From Spirochaetota bacterium (GTDB lineage: Bacteria > Spirochaetota > UBA4802 > JAFGDQ01): a stretch of 45,317 nt of DNA. The stretch is taken from contig JAFGDQ010000002.1 in assembly GCA_016932015.1 (NCBI GenBank), positions 1 to 45,317 on the forward strand, in the 5' to 3' direction. The notes under the pieces are model-generated. The model saw only the letters and a program-made list of their open reading frames with translations. It searched no databases and had not been told where the DNA came from. Below are positions 8,378 through 16,931 of the stretch, piece by piece. Each line of letters opens with the position of its first letter. Position 1 is the stretch's first letter. The position numbers were made by a program, and so were the translations under genes.

Positions 8378-9673
8378 TTAAGCTGTTTTGGGTTCGAATT
8401 TTTTGTTGCTGAGAACAAAAGCCAGAATTAGCCCGATGAACAACAGCACAGCACCTGTTGTAAAGGAGTATTGTGCGGCGCTAGCAGGAAAATTATCTTT
8501 AAGATAAGCAAGAATCTGCGGGCTTGTAATTCCTGCGCAGCCCCAGGCTGTGAGAATAACTCCGTAAATAACCGGCATCAGTTTTGCTCCGAATACTTCC
8601 AGAACAAAAGACGGCATTGATCCGAAACCTCCGCCGTAGCAGAGAAGAACATAACAGACAAGTATGCTGAATACTATCGGTGAGTTAACGAACAGAAGTG
8701 CGATAAAAACAATTACCTGGGTTCCGAGAATCAGTCTGAAAACCTGAACGCGTCCGAGCTTGTCTGAAAGAGCTCCCCAGAAAAAGCGGCCGACTCCGTT
8801 AAAAATAGAACTGATTCCAATCAGAGTGGCTCCTGAAGCGGCAAGCGAGGCAATAACAGCCGGATCATTATAAGTGGCCGGATCAATTGCTTTTTTCAGT
8901 ATATCCTGAAGCAGCGGCGACTGAAAGCTTATGAACATCATTCCGGCGCTGATGTTCAGAAAAAACACAATCCACATCATAATGAATCTGGAAGACAGCA
9001 GGCCCTGCTTTGCTGTGATTGAATCCTGAGAAATTTTTGCCGATTCCGATACTGCCGGCGGGATATATCCTGCGGGCACGTAATCTTTTGGCGGATTCTG
9101 CAGAAAAAAACCTGCCGAAAGCGTTATAATAAGCATTACAATTCCGATAAACAAAAACACTAGAACCAGATTGCCATTTGTCAAGCCTAGGAATAACGGA
9201 GCAAGTATTTTTGACATAACCAGGGCTCCGAAGCCGAATCCCATAACTACCATTCCTGTAATGAATCCTTTTTTATCAGGGAACCATTTGGCGGCAGTAG
9301 CAACCGGAGTAACATAGCCGAGGCCGAGGCCAATTCCGCCGATAACGCCGTAACCGACTAAAAATAGCGGAAGGTTATGAATCGAGAACGCGAATGCGCT
9401 GATCAGGTATCCTATGCCGAAAAAAGCACCGCCTGTCATTGCGAGTTTTCTTGGCCCGTATTTCGGCAGATTGATACCGCCCCAGGCGGCTGCGATGCCG
9501 AGAGAAAATATTGCTAAGCTGAATCCCCATGCAGCCTGGCTGTTTGTCCAGTTGTTTGCGGCCATTACCGGTTTCTGGAAAAAACTCCACGCGTAAACAG
9601 TGCCAAGGCATATCTGCAGCAGGGTTCCCATTATCGCGACAAGCCAGCGACTGGGTATTTTTTGATTTTCCAT
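8378..9673 (-). CDS. OFA-family MFS transporter (oxalate/formate antiporter-like)
   Basis: The 431-residue protein has about 12 hydrophobic segments in two six-helix halves with a central cytoplasmic loop near residues 195-220. It starts RWLVAIMGTLLQICLGTVYAW, the signature opening of the oxalate:formate antiporter family, and has the MFS loop WGALSDKLGR in the second half. Members exchange small mono- or dicarboxylates, but the substrate cannot be assigned. RBS GGAGAGG precedes the ATG. The gene is alone between a terminator and the hydrogenase operon, and reads in the same direction as the latter. A fermentation acid is an attractive substrate given the hydrogenase next door, which is inference. 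Confidence 0.9.
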   Translation of the reverse strand: MENQKIPSRWLVAIMGTLLQICLGTVYAWSFFQKPVMAANNWTNSQAAWGFSLAIFSLGIAAAWGGINLPKYGPRKLAMTGGAFFGIGYLISAFAFSIHNLPLFLVGYGVIGGIGLGLGYVTPVATAAKWFPDKKGFITGMVVMGFGFGALVMSKILAPLFLGLTNGNLVLVFLFIGIVMLIITLSAGFFLQNPPKDYVPAGYIPPAVSESAKISQDSITAKQGLLSSRFIMMWIVFFLNISAGMMFISFQSPLLQDILKKAIDPATYNDPAVIASLAASGATLIGISSIFNGVGRFFWGALSDKLGRVQVFRLILGTQVIVFIALLFVNSPIVFSILVCYVLLCYGGGFGSMPSFVLEVFGAKLMPVIYGVILTAWGCAGITSPQILAYLKDNFPASAAQYSFTTGAVLLFIGLILAFVLSNKKFEPKTA

Positions 9674-10020
9674 TAAAATCCTCTCCTTGTTATTGATTTT
9701 GTATTATTTTTGCGCAACGGATGCTTTTTCAGCATCCGTTTATTGAGATTTTTATTAATGTGACATATGATCGCGGTTTTAGTTTTACCCGGGGGAAAAC
9801 ATTAAGGTTATAACAGCGCGATACGATTATGAATATATAAAAAACAGGTAAATCTCATGAATATGTAAGGTTTTTGTAAAGCTTTTTTTACAATAAGGTT
9901 TATGAAAAAGGAGGGGGAGAGTTAAATTCCGTATAACGGGTAATATCATTATCAAAAATACAAAAAAATGAGGCCGCTTATAACCGTAACTCAAAATAAA
10001 TCCGGAATATTTCTCCTGCC
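9674..10020. other. Intergenic region between hydrogenase operon and MFS gene
   Basis: 347 bases with no coding potential. The only structure I see is the hairpin at 9716-9740. The promoter of the MFS gene presumably lies here. Confidence 0.5.
9716..9740. other. Perfect 10-bp hairpin upstream of the MFS gene
   Basis: AACGGATGCT and AGCATCCGTT pair around a 5-nt loop, 43 bases before the MFS start. Neither side has a strong T-run, so it is a poor terminator. It may be a leader hairpin, an operator, or a weak end signal for the hydrogenase transcript. Confidence 0.45.
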
Positions 10021-11784
10021 TTATTTGGTATAAAGCGGCCTGGAGACATACTTTGTATGAAGCAGGTGATGGGATTTTTCGCTGCCCGGTTTTCCAAGAT
10101 AATCAGCGTAGATCTTTTGAATCATCGGATTATCGTGCGAGCATCTGATTTCATGATCGGCGTCGTCCTGATAAATACCTTCAGCCCTTTTAAGCCTGAT
10201 TTCATCTGTTACACCGTAAGGCTGCCCGCCTCCGCCTACGCAGCCTCCCGGGCATGCCATCACCTCAATAAAATGATAAGGGGGTTCCTTTCCGTCTTCT
10301 TTCGCCTTTCTAACCTTATCAAGCACATACTCCACGTTGGCCAGGCCGTGAGCGACAGCGACTTTTACCGTGGTACCCCGGATGTCTACTTCGCCTTCCT
10401 TAACCCCCTGCAGCCCGCGTACCGCTTCAATATTCACGTCTGCCAGGTTTTCTCCCGTTACAAAATAATACGCTGTTCGTATGGCAGCTTCCATAACTCC
10501 GCCTGTTGCGGCAAAAATAGTGCCTGCTCCTGTATAATCTCCCATAATATGATCCGGACTGTCATCAGGCAGATTGACAAAGTCGATTCCGGACTGTTTT
10601 ATCATCCGGGACAGCTCTCTTGTAGTAAGGACAACATCAGTGTCCTGAACCCCGGAGGATGACATGTCTCTGCTGCGCTGTATTTCAAACTTCTTGGCCG
10701 TACAGGGCATTATTGAGACCATGAATATTTTTTCAGGAGGCAGCCCCTGCTGCTCCGCGTAATAGGTTTTTGTCATTGCGCCCATCATCTGCTGCGGTGA
10801 TTTACAGGTGGAGAAATTATCGATCATATCGGTTTCGTATTTCTCCATAAAATCAACCCATGCCGGGCAGCAGGAAGTTATAAGAGGGAGCGCGCCTTTA
10901 CCGTGCGCGAACCTCTGAACAAATTCAGTCGCTTCTTCCATAATAGTAAGGTCCGCGCTGAAATTTGTATCAAACACTGTTTTGAATCCGATTCTTCTGA
11001 GAACGGAATAAAGCTTCTTTGTCAGATTTGTTCCAGGTTCGAATCCGAAAGCTTCACCGACAGCAACCCTGACCGCGGGCGCGATCTGTACAATGCAGTA
11101 CTTATCGGGATCATAAAGAGCCTCCCAGACATCCCTGGTATTGTCGTACTCGGTAATAGCTCCGGTCGGGCAGTGGGCCGAGCACTGTCCGCACTTAACG
11201 CATGGTGATTCGCCGAGTACAATGTCACCGGCAGGAGCAATACGTATTTTTACTCCCCGTCCCACAAAGTTAAGCGCCCATACGTTCTGGATGTTCTGGC
11301 AGACATCAACGCAGCGTCCGCATTTAATGCATTTTTCAGCATCAAGAATAATTGTTCCGGTTGAATAATCCCTGATCATTCCGAAGGCAGGAAGGAAGTG
11401 CGGGAATGGTACTTCCCTTATTCCGAAGTCCGCCGCGAGGCGCTGCAGTTCGCAGTTATTATTTCTTCCGCACTGAAGACAGTCATTTGGATGATTGGCA
11501 AGTATCAGTTCAAGAACAGTTCTTCTAACCTCGACAATTTCGCTGTCATGAGTAGTTATTTCCATGCCCTGTTCAATTTCAGTGCAGCAGGCCCTGAGAA
11601 GTTTATTCGAGCCATTAACCCTTACTATACAAATCCCGCATCCGGCTGAAGCTTCAAGGTCAGGGTGCTTGCAGAGAGTAGGAATTTTGACATGCGCCTT
11701 TGTGGCAGCGTCAAGAATTGTGGTTCCTGCAGGCACTTCAACAGCCAGCCCGTTTATCTTAGCTTTTACAATTGCAGTAGTCAT
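10021..11784 (-). CDS. hndD: [FeFe]-hydrogenase catalytic subunit (NAD(P)-linked, HndD/HydA type)
   Basis: I set the start at the ATG at 11784 because AAAGGGTGATAAT lies just before it and it follows the hndC stop by 4 bases; the frame extends 14 codons upstream. The 587-residue protein has the full domain order: [2Fe-2S] ferredoxin domain (Cys38, 49, 52, 66), His-Cys [4Fe-4S] site (His98, Cys102, 105, 111), two [4Fe-4S] motifs (Cys152/155/158/162 and Cys195/198/201/205), and the H-cluster domain with TSCCPAW (303-309), MPCTAKK (Cys361) and MACPGGCVGG (Cys511, Cys515). The C-terminal small-subunit-like segment is fused. It reduces protons or oxidises H2 in the cytoplasm with electrons from HndC. 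The maturases HydE, HydF and HydG are not in this window. Confidence 0.96.
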   Translation of the reverse strand: MTTAIVKAKINGLAVEVPAGTTILDAATKAHVKIPTLCKHPDLEASAGCGICIVRVNGSNKLLRACCTEIEQGMEITTHDSEIVEVRRTVLELILANHPNDCLQCGRNNNCELQRLAADFGIREVPFPHFLPAFGMIRDYSTGTIILDAEKCIKCGRCVDVCQNIQNVWALNFVGRGVKIRIAPAGDIVLGESPCVKCGQCSAHCPTGAITEYDNTRDVWEALYDPDKYCIVQIAPAVRVAVGEAFGFEPGTNLTKKLYSVLRRIGFKTVFDTNFSADLTIMEEATEFVQRFAHGKGALPLITSCCPAWVDFMEKYETDMIDNFSTCKSPQQMMGAMTKTYYAEQQGLPPEKIFMVSIMPCTAKKFEIQRSRDMSSSGVQDTDVVLTTRELSRMIKQSGIDFVNLPDDSPDHIMGDYTGAGTIFAATGGVMEAAIRTAYYFVTGENLADVNIEAVRGLQGVKEGEVDIRGTTVKVAVAHGLANVEYVLDKVRKAKEDGKEPPYHFIEVMACPGGCVGGGGQPYGVTDEIRLKRAEGIYQDDADHEIRCSHDNPMIQKIYADYLGKPGSEKSHHLLHTKYVSRPLYTK

Positions 11785-11788
11785 ATTA

Positions 11789-13534
11789 TCACCCTTTATT
11801 AATAGCTTCAAATTTACACTTTTCACGGCATAGTCCGCATTTTATGCACTTCGACTGATCAATGAGAAACCCGCTGTCACGGTCGCCGGATATTGCGGAA
11901 ACCGGGCAAACCCGTTTGCATACTCCGCATTTGACGCATTTATCAGTGATTATAATAAATTTCAACAGACTGACGCATTTGCCGGCTGTACATTTTTTAT
12001 GTACAATATGATCTTCATATTCATTATAAAAATACTTCAGGGCTGACTGAATCGGATTGCTTGTTGTCTGGCCGAGGGCGCAGAGAGAAGCCTTCTGCAT
12101 GGCTTTTCCGATCCTTTTCATCTTTTCAATGTCTTCAAGCTCTCCCTGTCCTCCGGAAATTTTTTCAAGGTAAGTGAGCAGTTCGCGGCCGCCGATACGG
12201 CATGGAGCGCACTTGCCGCATGACTCGTCAACGGAGAATTGAAGATAAAATTTATTGACGTCAACCATACAGTCATCCTCGTCCATAACGATCATTCCTC
12301 CCGAGCCCATCATGGAGCCGATTGCCGTAAGATTGTCATAGTCAATAGGAGTATCAAGAAACTGTTCAGGTATTACACCGCCGGAGGGTCCGCCCGTTTG
12401 CACTGCTTTGAATTTTTTGTTGTCTCTGATCCCTCCGCTGATACTGAATATAATATCTCTAAGGGGAGTTCCCATGGGGACTTCCACGAGTCCCGAGTTT
12501 TTTACTTTTCCCGTAACTGCGAAAACCTTAGTGCCTTTTGATTTTTCTGATCCTATAGATGAGAACCATGAGCTTCCTTTTAGTATGACAACCGGTATGT
12601 TCGCGAAGGTTTCAACATTGTTAACTACAGTGGGTTTTCCCCATAGGCCTTTGACTGCGGGAAAGGGCGGACGCGGTTTGGGAGTTCCCCGCTCTCCTTC
12701 CAGAGATGCGAGCAGGGCTGTTTCTTCGCCGCATACGAATGCTCCGGCGCCATAGCGGATTTCAATATTAAAGCTGAAACCGCTTCCAAGAATATTGTCT
12801 CCAAGAAGGCCGAGTTCAGTCGCCTGCTTAATAGCTAATTCAAGACGTTTTATGGCAAGAGGATATTCAGCCCTTATGTATATGTAGCCGGTATCAGCTC
12901 CGACAGCGCAGCCGGCAATTGCCATAGCCTCAAGAACAGAGTGCGGATCGCCCTCAAGAGTACTCCTGTCCATGTACGCTCCGGGATCTCCCTCATCAGC
13001 GTTGCACACTACGTACTTCTGATCAGACGAAGCTTCCTTTGTAAACGACCACTTCAGGCCGGTGGGGAAGCCCGCCCCGCCGCGTCCTCTTAAGCCGGAC
13101 TTCCGGATCTCGTCTATAACCTGTTCCGGCGTCATATCAAATATTACCTTTTCGAGTGCCGAGTATCCGTCTCTTAGTATATAATCTTCAATTCTTTCAG
13201 GGTCAATGACACCGCAGTTGCGGAGTACAATTCTGAACTGTTTATCCGCTTCAGTCCCTGTTCCTTCCGGGGGTATCCCTTTGGCAAGGTGTTCCTGAAC
13301 TATTGACCGCACCTTTTCAGGTGTCAGATTGTGAATGTAAATATTTTCCGGCAGAATTTTTATGAAAGGGCCTTCCATGCCACAGGCTGATGTGTCTATA
13401 GTGCTTACAACCTGAACATCATCAGTTAGATTTTGTCCGGCAATCTCCTTTTCAAAAAAGCTTATAAGCTCATTTCTCCTGTTGAGACTGCTCTCGCTGT
13501 CACCTGAGACAAGTATATAATGATTATACGGCAT
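11789..13534 (-). CDS. hndC: Hydrogenase NAD(P)H-binding flavoprotein subunit (NuoF-like)
   Basis: A 581-residue NuoF homologue. Residues 1-90 form a thioredoxin-like region in which most [2Fe-2S] cysteines are missing. The FMN/NAD core begins with GLRGRGGAGFPTGLKW (148-163). A [4Fe-4S] motif SCGKCAPCRIGG lies near residue 455, and two extra C-terminal clusters (CVKCGVCKRVCP and CIKCGLCREKC) lie in the last 50 residues. This matches HndC/HydB of electron-transferring [FeFe]-hydrogenases, which take electrons from NAD(P)H and in some organisms also from ferredoxin (bifurcation). Whether this enzyme bifurcates cannot be told from sequence. Its start overlaps the hndB end by 11 bases, implying translational coupling. 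Confidence 0.95.
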   Translation of the reverse strand: MPYNHYILVSGDSESSLNRRNELISFFEKEIAGQNLTDDVQVVSTIDTSACGMEGPFIKILPENIYIHNLTPEKVRSIVQEHLAKGIPPEGTGTEADKQFRIVLRNCGVIDPERIEDYILRDGYSALEKVIFDMTPEQVIDEIRKSGLRGRGGAGFPTGLKWSFTKEASSDQKYVVCNADEGDPGAYMDRSTLEGDPHSVLEAMAIAGCAVGADTGYIYIRAEYPLAIKRLELAIKQATELGLLGDNILGSGFSFNIEIRYGAGAFVCGEETALLASLEGERGTPKPRPPFPAVKGLWGKPTVVNNVETFANIPVVILKGSSWFSSIGSEKSKGTKVFAVTGKVKNSGLVEVPMGTPLRDIIFSISGGIRDNKKFKAVQTGGPSGGVIPEQFLDTPIDYDNLTAIGSMMGSGGMIVMDEDDCMVDVNKFYLQFSVDESCGKCAPCRIGGRELLTYLEKISGGQGELEDIEKMKRIGKAMQKASLCALGQTTSNPIQSALKYFYNEYEDHIVHKKCTAGKCVSLLKFIIITDKCVKCGVCKRVCPVSAISGDRDSGFLIDQSKCIKCGLCREKCKFEAINKG

Positions 13535-13916
13535 TATCTATTTCCCCCTTTTTCATTATATCTGATGAAGGCTTGTCCTGAATCAGATTGTTAACCAGGA
13601 TTTTACGGATAACATGTTTTTCGATTATTTTCCGGGCAATCTCCGGAGTAACTTTCCCGTATATGATATCAGGCATTCCGGGGACCCTTACTTCCACTGT
13701 AGGCTCTGTTTCGCATAAGCCCATGCATCCAGTCTGTTTGACAGTAATACCGGACAGGTTTTTTGAACTGATTTCATCCTGAAAAGCTTCAAAGGTCTTC
13801 CCGGCTCCAGCTGCTATTCCGCAGGAGCCGAGGCCAACCAGAATTACCGTCTCTTCAGGCTGTTTTACTTTAATATTTTCCCTGTATTTTATAAATTCAC
13901 TTCGATTTAGTTTCAT
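13524..13916 (-). CDS. hndB: [2Fe-2S] thioredoxin-like hydrogenase subunit (HndB type)
   Basis: The 130-residue protein is a thioredoxin-fold ferredoxin: VGLGSCGIAAGA with Cys32, then QTGCMGLCETEPTVEV with Cys64 and Cys68, and a final GKVTPEIARKIIEKHV helix. One cysteine of the usual four is displaced: only three are clearly placed in these two motifs. It sits between hndA and hndC, 12 bases after the hndA stop and overlapping hndC, the arrangement known from the NADP-reducing hydrogenase operon of Desulfovibrio. It passes electrons within the complex. Confidence 0.92.
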   Translation of the reverse strand: MKLNRSEFIKYRENIKVKQPEETVILVGLGSCGIAAGAGKTFEAFQDEISSKNLSGITVKQTGCMGLCETEPTVEVRVPGMPDIIYGKVTPEIARKIIEKHVIRKILVNNLIQDKPSSDIMKKGEIDNAV

Positions 13917-13928
13917 GGCCTCTCCTGA

Positions 13929-14411
13929 TTACTCCTTAAATCTGGCTAATATCTCGGCGAGTTGTTCGCGCTTCACTTTGCCGAAAACCTCACCGCCGAT
14001 TGTCATTACCGGGGCAAGCCCGCAGCAGCCTATACATCTGACAGCTTCAATTGAAAAAAGTCCGTCCTCAGATATCTGGTTGACTCCGATCCCGAGAAGA
14101 TTTTCAAGTTCCCGTATAATATCTTCGCCGCCTTTCAGATAGCATGCAGTTCCCATGCAGACCTGTATGGGATATTTTCCCGGCTTTTTAAGCTTGAACA
14201 GATGATAAAAAGTAAGAACTCCGTAAACCTTTGCCAGTGGAATATCAAGCAGCTCCGTCAGCTTCAGGGCAGCCTCTCTCGGAACATAACCGTATTCTTC
14301 CTGTACTTTGTGAAGAATCATGATCAGGTTTCCGGGCTTATCCTTCCATTCCCGCACATGATTGAGGATTTCGGGCGACAGCTTGATTGTCTGGTCAATG
14401 TGTTCTTTCAT
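13929..14411 (-). CDS. hndA: Hydrogenase [2Fe-2S] subunit (NuoE-like)
   Basis: First gene of the operon, with a strong CCGGAGGAATCTG ribosome site. The 160-residue protein has the NuoE four-helix N-terminal part (ILHKVQEEYGYVPREAA, KVYGVLTFYHLF) and a thioredoxin-like domain with the [2Fe-2S] ligands in CMGTAC (Cys85, Cys90) and CIGCCG (Cys126, Cys130). In the complex it relays electrons together with the NuoF-like subunit. The length is normal for the family. Confidence 0.95.
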   Translation of the reverse strand: MKEHIDQTIKLSPEILNHVREWKDKPGNLIMILHKVQEEYGYVPREAALKLTELLDIPLAKVYGVLTFYHLFKLKKPGKYPIQVCMGTACYLKGGEDIIRELENLLGIGVNQISEDGLFSIEAVRCIGCCGLAPVMTIGGEVFGKVKREQLAEILARFKE

Positions 14412-15004
14412 CAGATTCCTCCGGATTATTTATATCGCAATAAATTCAGGAAAATTTCGCAAACTGGGAATACAGGCATAAAAAGATGAAACATTCTGCA
14501 GCGTTCAAAAAATCAAATCTCAGCATAAATCAGAAAAAACTGCAAACAGAAAAATATTATATAAGCAAAAATATTCTTCTTATTGAGGATGAACTTTGTA
14601 GTCAGTCGCTTTTTCAATTATTGGCTTTTCTTCATTCGCATTCATTTATCTCTGGATTGCATTTTTTCAAGAAAATTTTACATTTATTATATAATCAATT
14701 TTTTGTCTGTTTTTCAGGAAGAATAAAAATCCGCTTTTTCCGGCCTTTCGCGTTCACATCCTTTCGGTATACGATGAAGGCTTACGGCTTCTCCGGTGAC
14801 AGCCTGTTTATTTATAACAACATCCATTAATATAAAGTCATAAATATCATGGATTGACATTGACGGGAAGCAGGTTTATCCTCTGTCCATAAAAAACTTA
14901 AATATTGGTCTCAATAGTAATGAAAGCTGCCGGATTTTCAATTGTTATGAAGAGGGAATCTGCCTGAAGGTATGGAATCTGAAATAAATCGGAAGGAGGA
15001 TTAT
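14412..15004. other. Intergenic region between divergent hydrogenase operon and small stress genes
   Basis: 593 bases without a supported gene. The left part must carry the hydrogenase promoter, but I found no convincing Rex-type or other operator. The right part holds the promoter candidate at 14854-14882. A frame near 14560-14620 reads NILLIEDE, like the start of a response regulator, but the resemblance stops there. Confidence 0.5.
14854..14882 (+). promoter_or_regulatory. Candidate sigma-70 promoter
   Basis: TTGACA (14854-14859), a 17-base spacer and TATCCT (14877-14882) lie about 120 bases upstream of the small membrane protein at 15005. The -35 box is perfect and the -10 box is weak. 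Confidence 0.4.
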
Positions 15005-15160
15005 ATGATCTGGATAATTTTCATATTACTATTGGCGCTATGGGCTTTAGGATTAGTCAGCGGTTATATTTTTAGCGGATTCATCCATGGGTTACTTGTG
15101 ATTGCTATTATTGTGTTATTAGTAAGGATTTTTCAGAAATGGAGATCCAGAGTTAAATAA
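15005..15160 (+). CDS. Small lmo0937-type membrane protein
   Basis: The start is the ATG at 15005, 5 bases after GGAAGGAGGA (14991-15000); the frame could extend to 14972 but has no site there. The 51-residue product has two hydrophobic segments (MIWIIFILLLALWALGLVSG and FIHGLLVIAIIVLLVRIF) joined by GYIFSGF, with a basic tail KWRSRVK. This is the pattern of the short lmo0937 / DUF5670 family of membrane peptides found next to CsbD-like stress proteins. The CsbD-like gene follows 27 bases on. Its molecular role is unknown. Confidence 0.82.
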   Translation: MIWIIFILLLALWALGLVSGYIFSGFIHGLLVIAIIVLLVRIFQKWRSRVK

Positions 15161-15187
15161 ACCAAATAAGGAGAACTAAGGAATATT

Positions 15188-15352
15188 ATGGAAGAAAATA
15201 AAATTATGAAGTCCGGTACGCAGGACAGGGCTGAAGGAAAGTTCCATAAAGTAACGGGTAAGCTCAGGGAGTTTACCGGGAAAAAAAGCATTAATTCCAG
15301 ACTGAAAGGCCATGGAATAGATGAAAAGATATCCGGAAAAGCGCAGAAGTAG
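15188..15352 (+). CDS. CsbD-like general stress protein
   Basis: A short 54-residue protein. After a brief N-terminus it reads GTQDRAEGKFHKVTGKLRE, then FTGKK, and ends DEKISGKAQK, a CsbD-family layout of hydrophilic amphipathic helices (family pattern: G..KE..G..K...GK). AAGGAG lies at 15168-15173, 14 bases before the ATG, a little far. It follows the lmo0937-type gene, a pairing common in stress operons. The function is unresolved; the family is induced by general stress in Bacillus. The atpG remnant starts within 10 bases of its stop. Confidence 0.8.
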   Translation: MEENKIMKSGTQDRAEGKFHKVTGKLREFTGKKSINSRLKGHGIDEKISGKAQK

Positions 15353-15360
15353 ACCGCTAA

Positions 15361-15687
15361 GGTCAACAGTTTCCTACTGTCGAAGGAGCCTCGAAAAAAT
15401 TAACTGGACTGTCATGGCCTACCAGGATACTGCCCTCGGTCGTAGGCGGCTATACTAAAACAACGCGGGCGCTTGTCAGGGAGTATCTTTTCGTATCAAT
15501 TTTCAGAGCGTGCGCCGAATCACTGACGACGGAGAACACAAGCCATCTTGCCGCAATGCAACGCGCCGATAAAAATATTAACGAATTGTTTGAAGTGCTC
15601 AACAGGAGCTTTTTCCGTTTACGCCAGAGCAGCCTATACGAAGTACTTTTCGGCGTTATCTCCGGCTCCGAAGTGTTATCGAACTAA
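15361..15687 (+). pseudogene. Remnant of N-type (alternate) F1Fo ATPase gamma subunit, C-terminal part
   Basis: An open stretch of 108 codons with no usable start, bounded by TAA at 15358. It reads RALVREYLFVSIFRACAES, LTTENTSHLAAMQRADKNIN and RLRQSS...VISGSEVLSN, which is the C-terminal third of the gamma subunit of the Na+-type alternate ATPase family (family form: EYLFVSLFRACAESLASENA.RLAAMQRAEKNID). The N-terminal two thirds and the rest of the ATPase operon are absent. It abuts the CsbD-like gene, suggesting a deletion junction. In N-ATPase operons gamma is normally the last gene, so this may be the surviving right end of a lost operon. Confidence 0.8.
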
Positions 15688-15779
15688 CAACACAGTTCAG
15701 CACAGCGGAGATTCATTCGGGAATAGCACAGAACGTTAAGGATTGAATTATGAGCAAGCTTTAACAATTATTCAGAAAT

Positions 15780-16694
15780 ATGCGTAGAAGCTTTTTGTTC
15801 GTACCTTCACTGATTGTTGCAGCCAGCATCCCTCTGTCGGCAGTTCTGATCTTAGCGGAAGCCACGGTCAGCGGGAAATGGATGGCTTACTGGCCTCGTC
15901 TTTTCAGCTTGGGAGCGGAAGGAGCACTCGGGATGCTGTTTACAATTGCCGGCTCAATGATGATCGTGATGTTTGCTATAGGTGGCATGCGAGCCCTTAT
16001 TGTTTTCATTCATTGCATCATGTCTTCAATCCAGGCTTCAAGCATTATTGCTTCGGTTGCCGATGAAACCATGTAAACAATTATCAGACTTTCCCATGAG
16101 AATTATGGACGGGATATATCCGCAGAAAATGAATATCAGGCATTGCCCTATCCTGCGGAGCTGAACTGACAGACAATTCCCGTAAAGGGAAATAGTTATA
16201 TCCAGAATGTGAATTACGCGGCGCTCCTGCGTTTAGCATATGAGCACAAAACCATTGTGCGGATGGAACGAGGTATTGGCAACTTTGTGGTTGATGTCAT
16301 TATAGTGTCGCTCACCCTGGGAATCCCTCCGGGAAAGGAGTTAATTACCGACCTGCATACGGCATACAGCATCAGCCGTCACCGGACGTTGCAGCAGGAT
16401 TCGCTTTCGGCATCAGATAGATCTTTATACATGGCGTTACGAGTTCTCTCTCGCCCGGCATAAACGAAACCACAACAGCTGTAATGTGCGTGGATTATCT
16501 GACGATAATTTTATATCCTCTGGTCTCCCGAATAATTCCTTCGCCGTACTTACGGATGGCTGGAGCAATTTAAACTATTTTCCAGTCTAACGGAAAGACA
16601 GTACCGGAGAAAGACGCTCAGTGAACACGTGCAATGTATTGCCGAATTAGCAGAACTCACTCTTGAATCCATGCATGACAGGGCAAGATTTTAA
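15780..16694 (+). pseudogene. DUF2254 membrane protein, degraded
   Basis: Pieces of a DUF2254 predicted membrane protein follow each other in order: N-terminus RSFLFVPSLIVAASIPLSAV and LFTIAGSMMIVM; then directly LIVFIHCIMSSIQASSIIAS, so the stretch normally between them (about 100 residues) is deleted. An in-frame TAA (16074) and TGA (16167) follow; YAALLRLAYEHKTIVRMER and RHRTLQQD are still in the same frame. A frameshift near 16455 moves the reading to PGINETTTAVMCVDYL, and another near 16575 to the tail ELAELTLESMHDRARF (ends 16694). Two stops, one deletion and two shifts make a functional product very unlikely. Confidence 0.85.
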
Positions 16695-16931
16695 AGCCGG
16701 ATGTAACTTTTACAACAATGCCGTATTGGCAAAAAATTACCGGATACCTGTCCGATTCCGAGTTGTTAAAATTTAGACATGTCTGAAAATCAGGGCATAG
16801 AATGTTATCTTTAAAAACTTATCGTTCTAACAATGTTATAGTGGAGAGAAACATATCGGATTACGATTATAACTATATATTTAAAAAAATACAGGTGTCA
16901 TGCTATTTGACTATGGAATAAAAACGCAGAC

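Noticed and set aside
10057..10662. 201-codon open frame on the plus strand
   Set aside because: It is antisense to the [FeFe]-hydrogenase gene, which has all family motifs. It has no recognisable domain.
14486..14830. Open frame with NILLIEDE, like the start of a response regulator
   Set aside because: The similarity covers only about 8 residues. The rest lacks receiver motifs, there is no ribosome site, and the sequence is low-complexity and Phe-rich.
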